Assembly: GCA_937870635.1 (NCBI GenBank)
Contig: CALMZP010000094.1
Span: 1-41,771 of the forward strand
Direction of reading: 5' to 3'
DNA from: an uncultured Acidobacteriota bacterium
Lineage (GTDB): Bacteria > Acidobacteriota > Thermoanaerobaculia > Gp7-AA8
Length of the DNA: 41,771 nt
The notes under the pieces were generated by a model. That model was not told where the DNA came from and searched no databases. It saw only the letters and a program-made list of their open reading frames with translations. Both the position numbers and the translations under genes were made by a program. Of the stretch, positions 1 through 11,194 are shown piece after piece (position 1 is the first letter of the stretch; each line of letters starts with the position of its first letter).

Positions 1-35
1 TGACGGCCGCGATCGCGGCGAAGGAGCGCCGTTGA
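1..35 (+). CDS. C-terminal end of an upstream gene (partial)
   Basis: Read in the frame of positions 3-35, the first bases encode TAAIAAKERR followed by TGA at 33-35. This stop overlaps the TTG start of cdaA as TTGA, the same stop/start overlap used by the next two gene pairs. The family cannot be recognised from about ten residues. folP often precedes cdaA in bacteria, so dihydropteroate synthase is a guess only. Confidence 0.35.
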   Translation, partial: TAAIAAKERR

Positions 36-802
36 ACACCATCGAGCGCCTGCTCGCCGTGCAGCCGACGTGGCGCGATGTGGTCGACATTCTCCTGGTC
101 GCATTCATCATCTACAGCATCCTCAACCTGATCCGCGGGACGCGGGCGATGCAGATCTCGATCGGGCTGGTGCTGCTCGCTTCGCTCTTTTTCGTGGCGC
201 GCGCGTTCGATTTCCGCGCGCTGGAGGTCATCTCCGGGCAGATCCTGTTCTACCTGCCGTTCGCGGTGATCGTCCTGTTTCAGGCGGAAATCCGCCGCGC
301 ACTCGCCGGAATGGGTGCGAATCCATTTCTGGCGATCTTCCGGCGGCGGTCCACCCGCGTACCGTACGACACGATCATCACGGCGGCGGAGATCCTCTCG
401 TCGAAGAAGATCGGCGCGCTCGTCGCGATCGAGCGGTCGCAGACATTGCGGTCATACGAGGATGGCGCGAAACAGGTCGATGCCGCGCTCACGGTCGAAC
501 TGCTGGTCTCGATCTTCATGCCCGGCGCACCGATGCACGACGGCGCGGTGATCGTGCGAGGCAATCGCATTGCCGCGGCCGGATCATTCCTGCCCCTCAC
601 GCCAACGCCCGATCCGACGCTCGCGCACGGCACGCGCCACCGCGCGGCCCTGGGGCTGAGCGAAGAGAGCGATGCGCTGGTGGTGATCGTGTCGGAAGAG
701 AACGGATCGATCGCCGCCGCCAGCGAAGGCGTTCTGCACGAGAATCTCGACAGGCCGACGCTCCTGCAGCTGCTCACCGAACGGTTCGGAGCGGCCGCGT
801 GA
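32..802 (+). CDS. cdaA: Diadenylate cyclase CdaA (DisA_N/YbbP family)
   Basis: Membrane-bound enzyme condensing two ATP into cyclic di-AMP. The 256-aa protein has three predicted membrane helices (about residues 15-35, 40-58 and 66-84), then a cytoplasmic cyclase domain (about 100-235). Both catalytic signatures are present: DGA at 170-172 and RHR at 202-204 in the GTRHR motif. Length and architecture match CdaA rather than soluble DisA, which carries extra DNA-binding domains. The start is TTG at 32, chosen because AAGGAG lies five bases upstream (21-26). The stop overlaps the GTG of cdaR, so the two are translationally coupled. The cdaA-cdaR-glmM order is known from Firmicutes, where CdaR and GlmM control CdaA activity. 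Confidence 0.96.
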   Translation: MNTIERLLAVQPTWRDVVDILLVAFIIYSILNLIRGTRAMQISIGLVLLASLFFVARAFDFRALEVISGQILFYLPFAVIVLFQAEIRRALAGMGANPFLAIFRRRSTRVPYDTIITAAEILSSKKIGALVAIERSQTLRSYEDGAKQVDAALTVELLVSIFMPGAPMHDGAVIVRGNRIAAAGSFLPLTPTPDPTLAHGTRHRAALGLSEESDALVVIVSEENGSIAAASEGVLHENLDRPTLLQLLTERFGAAA

Positions 803-1536
803 AGAACCTCGGCCTGAAAGTCGTCTCGCTTCTCCTGGCGATCGTGGTGTGGGCGGTGGTGTCTGCACCGCGCAGCGGCCGCATCGTGGAGAGGGCGCTC
901 TCGGCATCGGTGTCGCTCGTTGGAATGTCGAGTGACTTCGTCATCGTCACGCCGACGACCATCCCGGAGAAAGTCAGCATCCGCGTGCGGGGAAGGAAGC
1001 CCGATCTCGATGCGCTGACGTCGCGCACCCTCGAGGCGACCGTCGACCTTCGCTGGCTGCAGCAATCGGGCGAGGCGACGATCACCCTTCGGCCGCACGT
1101 CTTCAATGTCCCACAGGAAGTGGAGGTGGTCTCGATCGAGCCGAGCAAGTTCCGCTTTCGTGTCGAGGCGCTGCGCCAGCGCGCCGTCACGATCCGCCCG
1201 GCGCTCGTCGGCGATGTCCCGGACGGCTACGTCGTGGGTGCGCTGACCGTGAATCCCGACCGCGCGCTCGTGTCCGGTCCTGCCTCGCAGATCCTGGCCA
1301 TGGAGGAGGTTGGGACGGAACGGATCATCATGACCGGGCGCACGGCGACGTTCGTGCAGAACCCAGCGGTCGTGACAGACTCTCCCCTCGTTCGCGTGAT
1401 CTCGCCTTTGACGGCGCAGGTGACGGTGAACATTTCGTCGGTGATCGGTCCGGAGCTTCCGGCATCGCCGCCGGGCACGACTGATGAAACCGGGACCGCA
1501 CCGCCGGTCGAGAACAGGAGCCCCACCCCGCAGTGA
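799..1536 (+). CDS. cdaR: YbbR-domain protein, likely CdaA regulator CdaR
   Basis: A 245-aa protein with one N-terminal membrane anchor (about residues 4-22) followed by an extracytoplasmic region with two YbbR-like beta repeats (roughly 35-120 and 125-225) and a Pro/Thr-rich tail. YbbR proteins encoded beside cdaA bind the cyclase in the membrane and modulate it. The GTG start at 799 overlaps the cdaA stop as GTGA. Although the frame is open further upstream, that part is antiphase to cdaA and the membrane anchor begins exactly at this GTG. The stop overlaps the glmM GTG. CdaR in Firmicutes can have four YbbR repeats; this one appears short. Confidence 0.88.
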   Translation: MKNLGLKVVSLLLAIVVWAVVSAPRSGRIVERALSASVSLVGMSSDFVIVTPTTIPEKVSIRVRGRKPDLDALTSRTLEATVDLRWLQQSGEATITLRPHVFNVPQEVEVVSIEPSKFRFRVEALRQRAVTIRPALVGDVPDGYVVGALTVNPDRALVSGPASQILAMEEVGTERIIMTGRTATFVQNPAVVTDSPLVRVISPLTAQVTVNISSVIGPELPASPPGTTDETGTAPPVENRSPTPQ

Positions 1537-2870
1537 GAACCCTTTTTGGAACAGACGGCATTCGCGGCAAAGCCCGCGAATATCCCCTCGACGTGGCCAC
1601 GATGTTCGCGATGGGTGAATCGCTCGCCCACCGCCTCAAAACCTCCGGCCCTCCCACCGTCCTCCTCGGAATGGACACCCGCGAGTCGGGTCCGGAGATC
1701 GCGCGCGCTCTCGCGGCCGGGCTGGCGGCCGGAGGAGGGAAGGCGATCTTCATCGGCGTGATCCCGACGCCCGGCGTCGCCTATCTCTGCCGCACGACCG
1801 ATGCGGTCGCGGCGATCTCGATCTCCGCGTCCCACAATCCGTTCGAAGACAACGGCGTGAAGATCTTCGGCCACGACGGGATGAAAGTGCCCGACGCGAT
1901 CGAGGAACAGATCGAGGACGAGCTGCGCGCGATCCGCCGCGAAAGCGTTCACGTCGACGATGAGAGCCTCGCTGATTCGCCGGAGCTCGTCGAAGCTTAC
2001 GAACGGTTTCTCCTCGCGGGCGTCAAGCCGAATGCGCTGGCCGGGAGAAGAGTCGTCCTCGACACCGGGCATGGCGCCGCGTACCGGATCGGTCCGGATG
2101 CGTTCCGCCGCGCCGGCGCCGAAGTCATCGTGATCAACGATCAGCCGGATGGAAGGAACATCAACGAGAAGTCGGGCGCTCTCCATCCGGAGCACATGGC
2201 CAGGGTGGTCGTCGAGCGGAAGGCGGATTTCGGCGTCGCGTTCGACGGCGATGCGGACCGCGCCATCTTTGTCGACGACAAAGGCAAAGTCCGCGACGGC
2301 GATGAGGTGATCTATCTGTGGGCGCAGCATCTCCGCAAAGAGGGGAAGCTCACCGGGAATCTCGTCGTCACCACCGTCATGTCGAACTTCGGTTTCGAGA
2401 AGCAGCTCGAGGCCGATGGACTGCGGCTGATCCGCGCACAGGTCGGCGACAAATACGTCCTCGAACAGATGCTCGAACAGAACGCCATCCTCGGCGGTGA
2501 GCAGTCGGGACACATCATCGATCGAACGGTACACACGACCGGCGACGGCATTCACACCGCGCTGGTGTTCGGCGAGATCCTGTCCGGCTCCTCGGCGAAG
2601 TTCTCCGAGCTGAAAACGTTCGAGCCGATGCCGCAGCTGCTCATCAACGAGAAGGTCGCGTCGAAGCCGCCGCTGGAGTCGCTGCCCGAGTATCAGAAGG
2701 CGCAGAGCGAAGCGCTCGCTCAGCTGGCAGGGCGTGGCCGGATCCTGGTCCGGTATTCAGGAACGGAGAATCTAGTGCGGGTGATGGTGGAAGGGGAGGA
2801 CGCGGCGCAGATCCGGAAGATCGCCGAGCACCTGCGCGATGTGCTGAGGGATGAGATCGCGAAATTTTAG
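1533..2870 (+). CDS. glmM: Phosphoglucosamine mutase
   Basis: Interconverts glucosamine-6-phosphate and glucosamine-1-phosphate, the step feeding UDP-GlcNAc and thus the Mur pathway downstream in this window. The 445-aa protein begins FGTDGIRG. It has the phosphoserine loop SASHNP with the catalytic Ser at about residue 100, the metal-binding DGDADR near residue 240 and the C-terminal RYSGTEN phosphate-binding motif. Length is normal for GlmM. The GTG start at 1533 overlaps the cdaR stop. The last codons and the TAG stop lie inside an ATTTTAG unit of the period-7 repeat that follows, so the repeat touches the end of the gene. In Firmicutes GlmM can bind CdaA and inhibit it. Confidence 0.97.
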   Translation: MRTLFGTDGIRGKAREYPLDVATMFAMGESLAHRLKTSGPPTVLLGMDTRESGPEIARALAAGLAAGGGKAIFIGVIPTPGVAYLCRTTDAVAAISISASHNPFEDNGVKIFGHDGMKVPDAIEEQIEDELRAIRRESVHVDDESLADSPELVEAYERFLLAGVKPNALAGRRVVLDTGHGAAYRIGPDAFRRAGAEVIVINDQPDGRNINEKSGALHPEHMARVVVERKADFGVAFDGDADRAIFVDDKGKVRDGDEVIYLWAQHLRKEGKLTGNLVVTTVMSNFGFEKQLEADGLRLIRAQVGDKYVLEQMLEQNAILGGEQSGHIIDRTVHTTGDGIHTALVFGEILSGSSAKFSELKTFEPMPQLLINEKVASKPPLESLPEYQKAQSEALAQLAGRGRILVRYSGTENLVRVMVEGEDAAQIRKIAEHLRDVLRDEIAKF

Positions 2871-2946
2871 ATTTTGGATTTTGGATTTTGGATTTTCACG
2901 ACAATCCGAATCCAAATTCAAAATTCAAAATCCAAAATCCAAAATC
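2863..2946. repeat. Heptamer inverted repeat (ATTTTGG / CCAAAAT), locus 1
   Basis: Left arm at 2863-2896 has four to five 7-bp units of ATTTTGG type, the first being ATTTTAG, which holds the glmM stop codon. Right arm at 2903-2946 is built of TCCAAAA-type units with some TTCAAAA variants. The arms are complementary and separated by about six bases. The element fills the whole gap between glmM and the SDR gene and stops one base before the ATG at 2948. Confidence 0.93.
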
Positions 2947-2947
2947 A

Positions 2948-3697
2948 ATGAGCCCGCCCAGCCGCTACCGCCTCGACAACAAGACCGCGCTCGTCACCGG
3001 GTGCACGAGCGGGATCGGCCTGGCCATCGCCGATGAGCTGATCGCGCTCGGCGCGAAGGTCATCGGCGTGGCGCGGACCGAGGATCGCCTCATGGCCTGG
3101 TCGGGGGAGAGGGTGGGGACGCGGTGCATTCCGGCCGACGTCACGCGCGACGCCGAGCGGATCTTCGATGGGCTCGATCGCCTCGACATCCTCGTCAACA
3201 ACGCCGGCATCAACATTCGGAAGGCGACGGCCGATTACTCGGAAGAAGAGTACCGGCGGATTTTCGAGACGAACGAGAGCGCGCCGTTCGCGATGTGCCG
3301 CGCCGCGTATCCGCTTCTTCGCGCGTCGGGGGAGGCGTCGATCGTCAACGTCGTCTCGGTCGCCGGGATCCGGAACGTGGGCACGGGATCGCCCTACGCG
3401 ATGACCAAGGCGGCGACCGTCCAGCTGACGGTGGTGTTGGCGGCGGAATGGGCGAAGGATGGAATCCGGGTGAACGCGGTGGCACCGTGGTACATCCGGA
3501 CGCCCCTTGTCGAGCCCATCCTTGGGGATCCGGTTCGCCTCGAAAAGATCCTCTCCCGTACGCCCATGCGGCGCGTGGGCGAACCGTCGGAAGTTGCTGC
3601 AGTGGTTGGGTTTCTGGCCATGCCGGCAGCGTCCTACGTGACCGGGCAATGCATCGCCGTGGATGGCGGTTTCATGGCAGGCGGCGTGTTCGGTTGA
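2948..3697 (+). CDS. Short-chain dehydrogenase/reductase (SDR)
   Basis: NAD(P)-dependent oxidoreductase of the classical SDR family, 249 aa. It has the cofactor motif TGCTSGIG at 17-24, NNAG at 84-87, the catalytic Ser at 137, the YxxxK pair Tyr150/Lys154, and a C-terminal GQCIAVDGG. Overall it resembles tropinone-reductase-like and 3-oxoacyl reductase-like SDRs; the substrate cannot be assigned. The frame is open upstream through the heptamer repeat, but the conserved protein starts at the ATG at 2948, immediately after the repeat, so the extra 20 residues are repeat translation. No Shine-Dalgarno sequence precedes this ATG because the repeat abuts it. Confidence 0.9.
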   Translation: MSPPSRYRLDNKTALVTGCTSGIGLAIADELIALGAKVIGVARTEDRLMAWSGERVGTRCIPADVTRDAERIFDGLDRLDILVNNAGINIRKATADYSEEEYRRIFETNESAPFAMCRAAYPLLRASGEASIVNVVSVAGIRNVGTGSPYAMTKAATVQLTVVLAAEWAKDGIRVNAVAPWYIRTPLVEPILGDPVRLEKILSRTPMRRVGEPSEVAAVVGFLAMPAASYVTGQCIAVDGGFMAGGVFG

Positions 3698-3734
3698 GCC
3701 ACATGTTTTAGTGGCGGAACGGATGAGCCGCTGC

Positions 3735-3740
3735 TATATT
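3735..3740 (+). promoter_or_regulatory. Possible -10 box for the H1-like gene
   Basis: TATATT lies in the 84-bp gap before the H1-like gene, about 40 bases from its ATG. No good -35 hexamer is visible at 16-18 bp, so this is a weak inference. A GGGAGAG ribosome-binding site follows, about ten bases before the ATG. Confidence 0.3.
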
Positions 3741-3781
3741 GCGCCATCCATTTTCAGGCTGGCCTGGGAGAGAGCTCATCG

Positions 3782-4660
3782 ATGGCTAAAGTGCAGGGGA
3801 AAAAGGCTGTCAGCGCGGCCCGCCGCGCGACCGGAAAGGTCGCCGCTCGTGCCAAATCGGCCGCCCGCGCTACCAAGAAACATGTCGCAAAACGCTCCGC
3901 GGCTCCAGTGAAAGCCGCAAAGAAAGCCACGAAGGTCGTTGCCCGCAAGGTAACCGCGGTGAAGAAGGCGGCGAAGGCCTCCAAACCGGTGAAGCCCGCC
4001 GCGCGTCGCGCCGCCCCGGCGCCGAAGCCCGTCGCCGTTGCTCCTCCGAAGGCCAAGGCTCCCGTCGCGCCCAAGGTTCCGGCCGTACCGCGCCCGGCGG
4101 ATGCGAAACGCGCCCGTACCCGGCGTCCCCGTCCGCGCATTCAGTCGGACGGCGCACCCGTGGCCGCATGGCTGCCCCAGGGTGAGAAACCTCGTCCTTC
4201 TTCGTTCATCCCGGCGCCCGCTCGTGCGGAAGCCCCATCTCTGATCGCAGCTCCGCCCGCGTCGTCGGACCGGTTGATCCGTCCCGAGGATGTAACGGAG
4301 TTCGTCACGCGAACCGTGCCGGTGCGCGTCGACATCGAGATGGGTGGTGGCCGCGTCTACATCGGAGTGAATCCTGAGGAAGTGACGCTCCGCCCCGGCG
4401 AAGGAATCGAATGGGACTTCCGCTACCTCGGCGGCGCCGACGTCACGGTCGACGAGATCATCATCGAATTCGAGAAGCCTGCGCCGTTCTCGACGGCGGC
4501 GTTCAAGTCTCGCAAGCCGGGCGCCGCGCGTCCGCACCGCCAGCTATCCGGTCCGGCGCAGAAAACAGCGGCGGGCAAGCGCGTACGTTACGCGATCAAG
4601 GCGATGACCGCGTTCAAGACCGAGCTGGCCTCGACGCGGCCGTATATGACGATCGCTTGA
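3782..4660 (+). CDS. Histone H1-like Lys/Ala-rich protein with C-terminal beta-rich domain
   Basis: A 292-aa protein of unknown function. Residues 1-75 are Lys/Ala/Arg repeats of AKK and AAR type, like the tails of bacterial H1-like and AlgP-type proteins. Residues 75-175 are Pro/Ala-rich and include KRARTRRPRPR. Residues about 178-270 form a different, less basic segment, predicted beta-strand-rich, with VYIGVNPEEVTLRPGEGIEW. That stretch loosely recalls the first strands of cupredoxin-like sandwiches but lacks visible copper ligands. The basic tail suggests binding to DNA or RNA; this is inference. The ATG at 3782 has GGGAGAG upstream. The TGA stop is shared with the first unit of the following heptamer repeat. 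Confidence 0.82.
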   Translation: MAKVQGKKAVSAARRATGKVAARAKSAARATKKHVAKRSAAPVKAAKKATKVVARKVTAVKKAAKASKPVKPAARRAAPAPKPVAVAPPKAKAPVAPKVPAVPRPADAKRARTRRPRPRIQSDGAPVAAWLPQGEKPRPSSFIPAPARAEAPSLIAAPPASSDRLIRPEDVTEFVTRTVPVRVDIEMGGGRVYIGVNPEEVTLRPGEGIEWDFRYLGGADVTVDEIIIEFEKPAPFSTAAFKSRKPGAARPHRQLSGPAQKTAAGKRVRYAIKAMTAFKTELASTRPYMTIA

Positions 4661-4742
4661 TTTTGGATTTTAGATTTTGGATTTTGGATTTGGATCCTGG
4701 ATTGTTGTCAGTCCAAAATCCAAAATCGCAAATCCAAAATCC
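4659..4742. repeat. Heptamer inverted repeat (GATTTTG / CCAAAAT), locus 2
   Basis: Left arm units GATTTTG, GATTTTA, GATTTTG, GATTTTG start inside the stop codon of the H1-like gene. The right arm at 4713-4740 has CCAAAAT units with one CGCAAAT variant. The repeat occupies the entire gap between two convergent genes and ends three bases from the lipoprotein stop. It has no T-tract of the normal terminator type. Confidence 0.92.
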
Positions 4743-4744
4743 GA

Positions 4745-4990
4745 TCACTGGCCGGCCTGCAGCCTGTTGAAGTAATTTTCCATCTCGCGCTGGCGCTGAT
4801 TGATCGTCTGCAGCGCCTGCTGCTGCGCGATCAGCTGCTTCTCCGCGGCGAGCAGGTTGTCCTCCAACGTCTTCACGCGCTGCGTCAGATCCGCGTTCTT
4901 CTTTTCGAGGTCCGCGATCTGCGTCGCCGCGTCGCCGCCGCATGAAGCCAGAAGTCCCAGGCAGAGGATGAGGGGGATGATTCGCTTCAC
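4745..4990 (-). CDS. Small coiled-coil lipoprotein
   Basis: An 81-aa protein with a type II signal peptide (MKRIIPLILCLGLLASC; lipobox LLASC, acylated Cys17) followed by a single helix with heptad spacing (residues 22-78: ADLEKKN, RVKTLED, AAEKQL), like Lpp or YajI-type small envelope lipoproteins. It probably sits in the outer or inner membrane; Gly-Gly at +2/+3 gives no Asp retention signal. It lies 15 bases downstream of the M20 amidohydrolase on the same strand and may be co-transcribed. No enzymatic motif is visible. Similarity to Braun's lipoprotein is by architecture only. Confidence 0.8.
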   Translation of the reverse strand: MKRIIPLILCLGLLASCGGDAATQIADLEKKNADLTQRVKTLEDNLLAAEKQLIAQQQALQTINQRQREMENYFNRLQAGQ

Positions 4991-5005
4991 AGAAATCTCC
5001 TTCGC

Positions 5006-6448
5006 TTATCGAGTCGGCGGCGGTTGTGGCGCGCCTTCAGGGATGTAGAAGCGGAACTTCGTGTGCTTCGTGTCGGCCGTGAACTCGTCGCGCATCGCCT
5101 GGATGTCCTGCGGCCGCCGGAAGAGATCGATCATGGTGGCGGCGAGCGCTTTCGACGCGTAGATCATGCCGGTGTGGCCGATCGACATGCCGCCGCACGC
5201 AACCACACTCCATCCATGCCACGGTGCCCCGGCCGGCGCAGTCGTGACGGAGAGATTGATCGTGGGTATGTTCCAGCTGATGTCCCCCACGTCGGTCGAT
5301 CCTCCTTCGGCGGGGCCGGGCTTTTCCTCGAATGGCTCGACCTTCGTATTCAGGCCGGCCTCAGCGACACCGGTCGCTTTCTGGATCGATTTTGCGAAGG
5401 CCTGTTCTTCAGCGGTGAACGTCAGCGGTCCGAGCCACTCGAGGTTGCGATACAGGACACGCTGGCCGGCCGTGTTGACGAGCATGTTCCAATCACCGCC
5501 GCGAATGTTGAATTTCGATTCGACGTCCGCCGCGAGAGCCGCTCCGTCGGCGATCTTCCTCAGGCGGCTCACCATGCCCTCCACCTCGGTCATCTCCAGG
5601 TCGCGGAGCCAGATCCAGACCTTCGCGTATTCGGGGATGACGTTCGGAACATCGCCTCCGCGCACGATGGTGTAATGCATGCGCGCGGTGGGAGGAATGT
5701 GCTCGCGCATGAGATTGACCGCGTGCGTGAAAATCTCCGCCGCGTCGACCGCGCTCCGGCCGTTCCAGGGGTCGAAGGCTGCATGCGCCGCTTTTCCTTT
5801 GAACTCGACGTCGATGTCGACGAGCGCCTGCGAGCTCTTCATGTCCGCGCGCGTTTTGTCGGCCGGGTGCCACGCGAGCATGACGTCGACGCCCTTCATC
5901 ACGCCGTCGCGCAGCATGTAGATCTTGCCGCCGACCGCTTCTTCGGCAGGGGTCCCGAAGAATCGGACCGTCCCTTTGAGTTTTCCGGCGGCGATCAGCT
6001 CCTTGACCGCGATCGCGGCGCCGAGAGAGCCGGCGCCGAAGAGGTTGTGGCCACACCCATGGCCCGCCGCTCCAGGCTCGAACGATTCCTTGACCGGTTG
6101 CGCCTTCTGCGAGATGCCGGGCAGCGCATCGAACTCACCCATGATTCCGATGACGGGCTGGCCGCTGCCGTACTCCGCGAAAAAAGCCGTGGGCATGCCG
6201 GCCACGTTCCGCGTCACGCGGAAGCCGTTTTTCTCGGCGTGATCGGCGAGAGCCTTCGAGGAGCGCGTTTCCTTGAGCGCCGTCTCGGCATAACGCCAGA
6301 TCTCGTCACTCAGGGCGATGAGATCGGCGCGATGAGCCTCGACGATCTTCGCCGCTTCGTGCTTCTCAGCGAGGTTGGGAACGCGCGCCGCGGCAAGGAC
6401 GCTGCCCGTGAAAAGCAGCGTGAGGAGGACCATCGAGCGGTAGTGCAT
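5006..6448 (-). CDS. Secreted M20-family metallo-amidohydrolase (AbgB-like)
   Basis: Zinc-dependent amidohydrolase of the M20D group, similar in layout to p-aminobenzoyl-glutamate hydrolase subunit B and related aminoacylases. Counting from an ATG at 6463 the protein has 485 residues; I place the start five codons later (6448) because MHYRSMVLLTLLFTGSVLAAA is a compact Sec signal peptide, but neither ATG has a clear Shine-Dalgarno. Metal and catalytic motifs are GEFDALPG (about 109-116 in the long numbering), HGCGHN (135-140) and the TPAEE glutamate pair (174-175). The dimerisation domain follows, with FKGKAAHAA. It is presumably periplasmic. The substrate is unknown; folate catabolites or N-acyl amino acids are possible. 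Confidence 0.87.
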   Translation of the reverse strand: MHYRSMVLLTLLFTGSVLAAARVPNLAEKHEAAKIVEAHRADLIALSDEIWRYAETALKETRSSKALADHAEKNGFRVTRNVAGMPTAFFAEYGSGQPVIGIMGEFDALPGISQKAQPVKESFEPGAAGHGCGHNLFGAGSLGAAIAVKELIAAGKLKGTVRFFGTPAEEAVGGKIYMLRDGVMKGVDVMLAWHPADKTRADMKSSQALVDIDVEFKGKAAHAAFDPWNGRSAVDAAEIFTHAVNLMREHIPPTARMHYTIVRGGDVPNVIPEYAKVWIWLRDLEMTEVEGMVSRLRKIADGAALAADVESKFNIRGGDWNMLVNTAGQRVLYRNLEWLGPLTFTAEEQAFAKSIQKATGVAEAGLNTKVEPFEEKPGPAEGGSTDVGDISWNIPTINLSVTTAPAGAPWHGWSVVACGGMSIGHTGMIYASKALAATMIDLFRRPQDIQAMRDEFTADTKHTKFRFYIPEGAPQPPPTR

Positions 6449-6476
6449 CCGGGAATGGTACATGGAGTGCGGCAGA

Positions 6477-6679
6477 GTGCTTGGTGCTGCGTGCTCAGTG
6501 GCATGTCATCCCGAGCGTGAGCGAGGGATCTGGGGTGAAGGGGGCGCGAAGATCCGGCCGCGTGCCGCCCGGCCCCCCAGATCCCTCGCTCACGCTCGGG
6601 ATGACCGGTTGGCCACCGTCACTCGCAAGACCAGCGCGCAACACCCAGCACCAAGCACTGAGCACCAAGCACCAAGCAC
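6477..6679. repeat. Nested palindrome: heptamer outer arms, 31-bp perfect inner arms
   Basis: Outer arms at 6477-6500 and 6656-6679 match at 22 of 24 positions and are made of 7-bp units (GTGCTTG, GTGCTGC, GTGCTCA on the left; AGCACCA, AGCACTG, AGCACCA on the right, with more units starting near 6641). Inner arms at 6505-6535 and 6575-6605 are a perfect 31-bp inverted repeat containing GAGCGTGAGCGAGGGATC, with a 39-base loop. The element fills the 222-bp gap between the 70-aa gene and the M20 gene; no gene is seen in it. Confidence 0.93.
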
Positions 6680-6685
6680 CCAGGG

Positions 6686-6898
6686 TCACGCGTCGGCGCG
6701 TTCGCCCGCGTCTTCGCCACTTTCGATCAGGTCGGCGAGGTATGCCGCCTCGTTCGCGCGTGCCCGCGCTTCTTCGCGTGCGGACGCAAGCGTCGACGTG
6801 GCAAGCGACGTCGTGCGCCAGGTCTGGCTGCGCCGGCGGCAAAGCTCCGCGCAGCGAGCCCGTTCCCGCAGTACCGCGTCTTCGACTTCTTTTCTCAT
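6686..6898 (-). CDS. Conserved-looking 70-aa hypothetical protein downstream of carB
   Basis: A small charged, helical protein beginning MRKEVEDAVLRERARCAELC and ending in an acidic GEDAGERADA tail. It is rich in Arg, Glu and Ala and has two cysteines spaced three residues apart. No family is recognised. Evidence that it is real: its ATG at 6898 lies ten bases after the carB stop, AGAGG stands seven bases before it, and codon bias matches the neighbours. It would be translated from the carB message. The ERxRC pattern followed by a helix suggests a small regulatory or structural protein, but this is speculative. Confidence 0.65.
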   Translation of the reverse strand: MRKEVEDAVLRERARCAELCRRRSQTWRTTSLATSTLASAREEARARANEAAYLADLIESGEDAGERADA

Positions 6899-6907
6899 GA
6901 TGAACCT

Positions 6908-10141
<3,234 letters not shown>

Positions 10142-10190
10142 TGGGCGACGCGCATAATAAGGTGCCCGGACCCGAGTGACTAGTGTGGTG

Positions 10191-10649
10191 ATGAATCGCC
10201 TCGTAGAGTGGGACTCCTTCGACCTTCGGGTGAACGGCGAAAAGCTGAACGCGTTGGTTCAGTCGATGCTCGGCGGAGCGACCCCGATCGAGTGGTTGAG
10301 GATCGAGTTCCGCAATGGTCTGATGCGCGTCACCGGCTCGATCCGGAAGTTCATCAGCGTCCCCTTCACGGTCGACATCACCGAGATTCAGGCCCGCGGG
10401 ACGACGATCCGGATCCCGTTGCGCAGCGCGTCCGCCGCCGGTTTTCCGGTGCCGATGATTCTCTTCGGTCTCCTGCGCAGCCAGCTGCCGAAGGATCTCG
10501 TCTCGTACGAGGAGCCGGCCACGCTGGTGATGTCACTGGACCGATTTTTGCCATCGTTCATCGCAGCAGAGGTACAAACCATCTGGATCATCGACGGCGG
10601 TCTCGCGGTCACCCTCGGCAGGGGTGGAGCGGATCTGCCGCAGCAATGA
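10191..10649 (+). CDS. Hypothetical protein, possible lipid/envelope-binding fold
   Basis: A 152-aa protein with no signal peptide and no family I can name. The middle (about residues 30-80) is strand-rich with [18 protein letters not shown] and [17 protein letters not shown]. The part after residue 90 ([15 protein letters not shown]) is hydrophobic. The alternating-strand pattern recalls DUF2993/LmeA-like proteins, but this is weak. I chose the ATG at 10191; GTG codons at 10176, 10185 and 10188 are in frame. It is divergent from carB across about 50 bp and is followed nine bases later by the DUF1232 gene, probably in one operon. Confidence 0.7.
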   Translation: MNRLVEWDSFDLRVNGEKLNALVQSMLGGATPIEWLRIEFRNGLMRVTGSIRKFISVPFTVDITEIQARGTTIRIPLRSASAAGFPVPMILFGLLRSQLPKDLVSYEEPATLVMSLDRFLPSFIAAEVQTIWIIDGGLAVTLGRGGADLPQQ

Positions 10650-10658
10650 GCGCAAACC

Positions 10659-11105
10659 ATGACCATCACCACGAATGAGGTTTCACACGAGCAGGCTCAG
10701 CGGTTTTACGACCGCCTCCGCGAGCGGATGGCATCGCGGCTCGGCGAGACGCCGGCATCGCTGCTGCTCCTGGTTCCCGACGTCTTTCTCCTCCTGTGGC
10801 GCCTTCTGAACGATCCGCGCGTCAACGGCGCCAACAAGGTGCTCCTCGGAAGCGGCATCGCCTACTACTTCCTTCCCCTCGACGTCGTCCCCGAACTCTT
10901 CCTCGGCCCCATCGGATTCGTCGACGATCTGATCATCGGCGTCTACATGCTGAACAAGATCCTGAGCGACACCGACCCGGAGATCCTCCGCGAACACTGG
11001 AGCGGCAGCGAGGACGTGCTGAAGATGATTCAGCGCGTGCTGGATGCGGCAGACAGGATGGGCTCGGGCGACCTGCTCGAAAAGTTGAAGAAGGTCGTCA
11101 AGTAG
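10659..11105 (+). CDS. DUF1232 (YkvA-like) membrane protein
   Basis: A 148-aa protein with the DUF1232 signature: two hydrophobic helices around YYFLPLDVVPELFLGPIGFVDD (about residues 68-90), preceded by a cytoplasmic helix and followed by an acidic helical tail ending in LLEKLKKVVK. DUF1232 proteins are small integral membrane proteins of unknown function; family members include YkvA of Bacillus. It follows the hypothetical gene at 10191-10649 by nine bases, so they are likely co-transcribed. The ATG at 10659 is preceded by no strong ribosome-binding site. Confidence 0.85.
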   Translation: MTITTNEVSHEQAQRFYDRLRERMASRLGETPASLLLLVPDVFLLLWRLLNDPRVNGANKVLLGSGIAYYFLPLDVVPELFLGPIGFVDDLIIGVYMLNKILSDTDPEILREHWSGSEDVLKMIQRVLDAADRMGSGDLLEKLKKVVK

Positions 11106-11118
11106 GGAAGACCTTCTC

Positions 11119-11136
11119 CCCCAGCGAAGACTGGGG
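11119..11136. repeat. Short hairpin after the DUF1232 gene
   Basis: CCCCAG and CTGGGG (11119-11124 and 11131-11136) form a six-base stem with loop CGAAGA shortly after the stop. The surrounding GAAGG and GGATGAGGGG text resembles dispersed intergenic repeats of many GC-rich genomes. No T-tract follows, so it is not a clear terminator. Confidence 0.4.
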
Positions 11137-11194
11137 CGCCCCGAAGGCCGGATGAGGGGGGCCGTTTCAGGGGAGGTTCGAGCGAGACGGCCTA

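Noticed and set aside
2888-2947. N-terminal extensions of the SDR and rsmH proteins
   Set aside because: The extra residues (such as [11 protein letters not shown]) are translated heptamer repeat; conserved family N-termini begin at the ATG after each repeat.
5024-6520. Very long plus-strand frame opposite the M20 gene
   Set aside because: It is antisense to a gene with clear catalytic motifs; the composition (Arg, Asp, His, Val rich, no motifs) is typical of GC-rich shadow frames. The same applies to long frames opposite carB, glmM, murF, mraY-murD, guaA and the PpiD-like gene.
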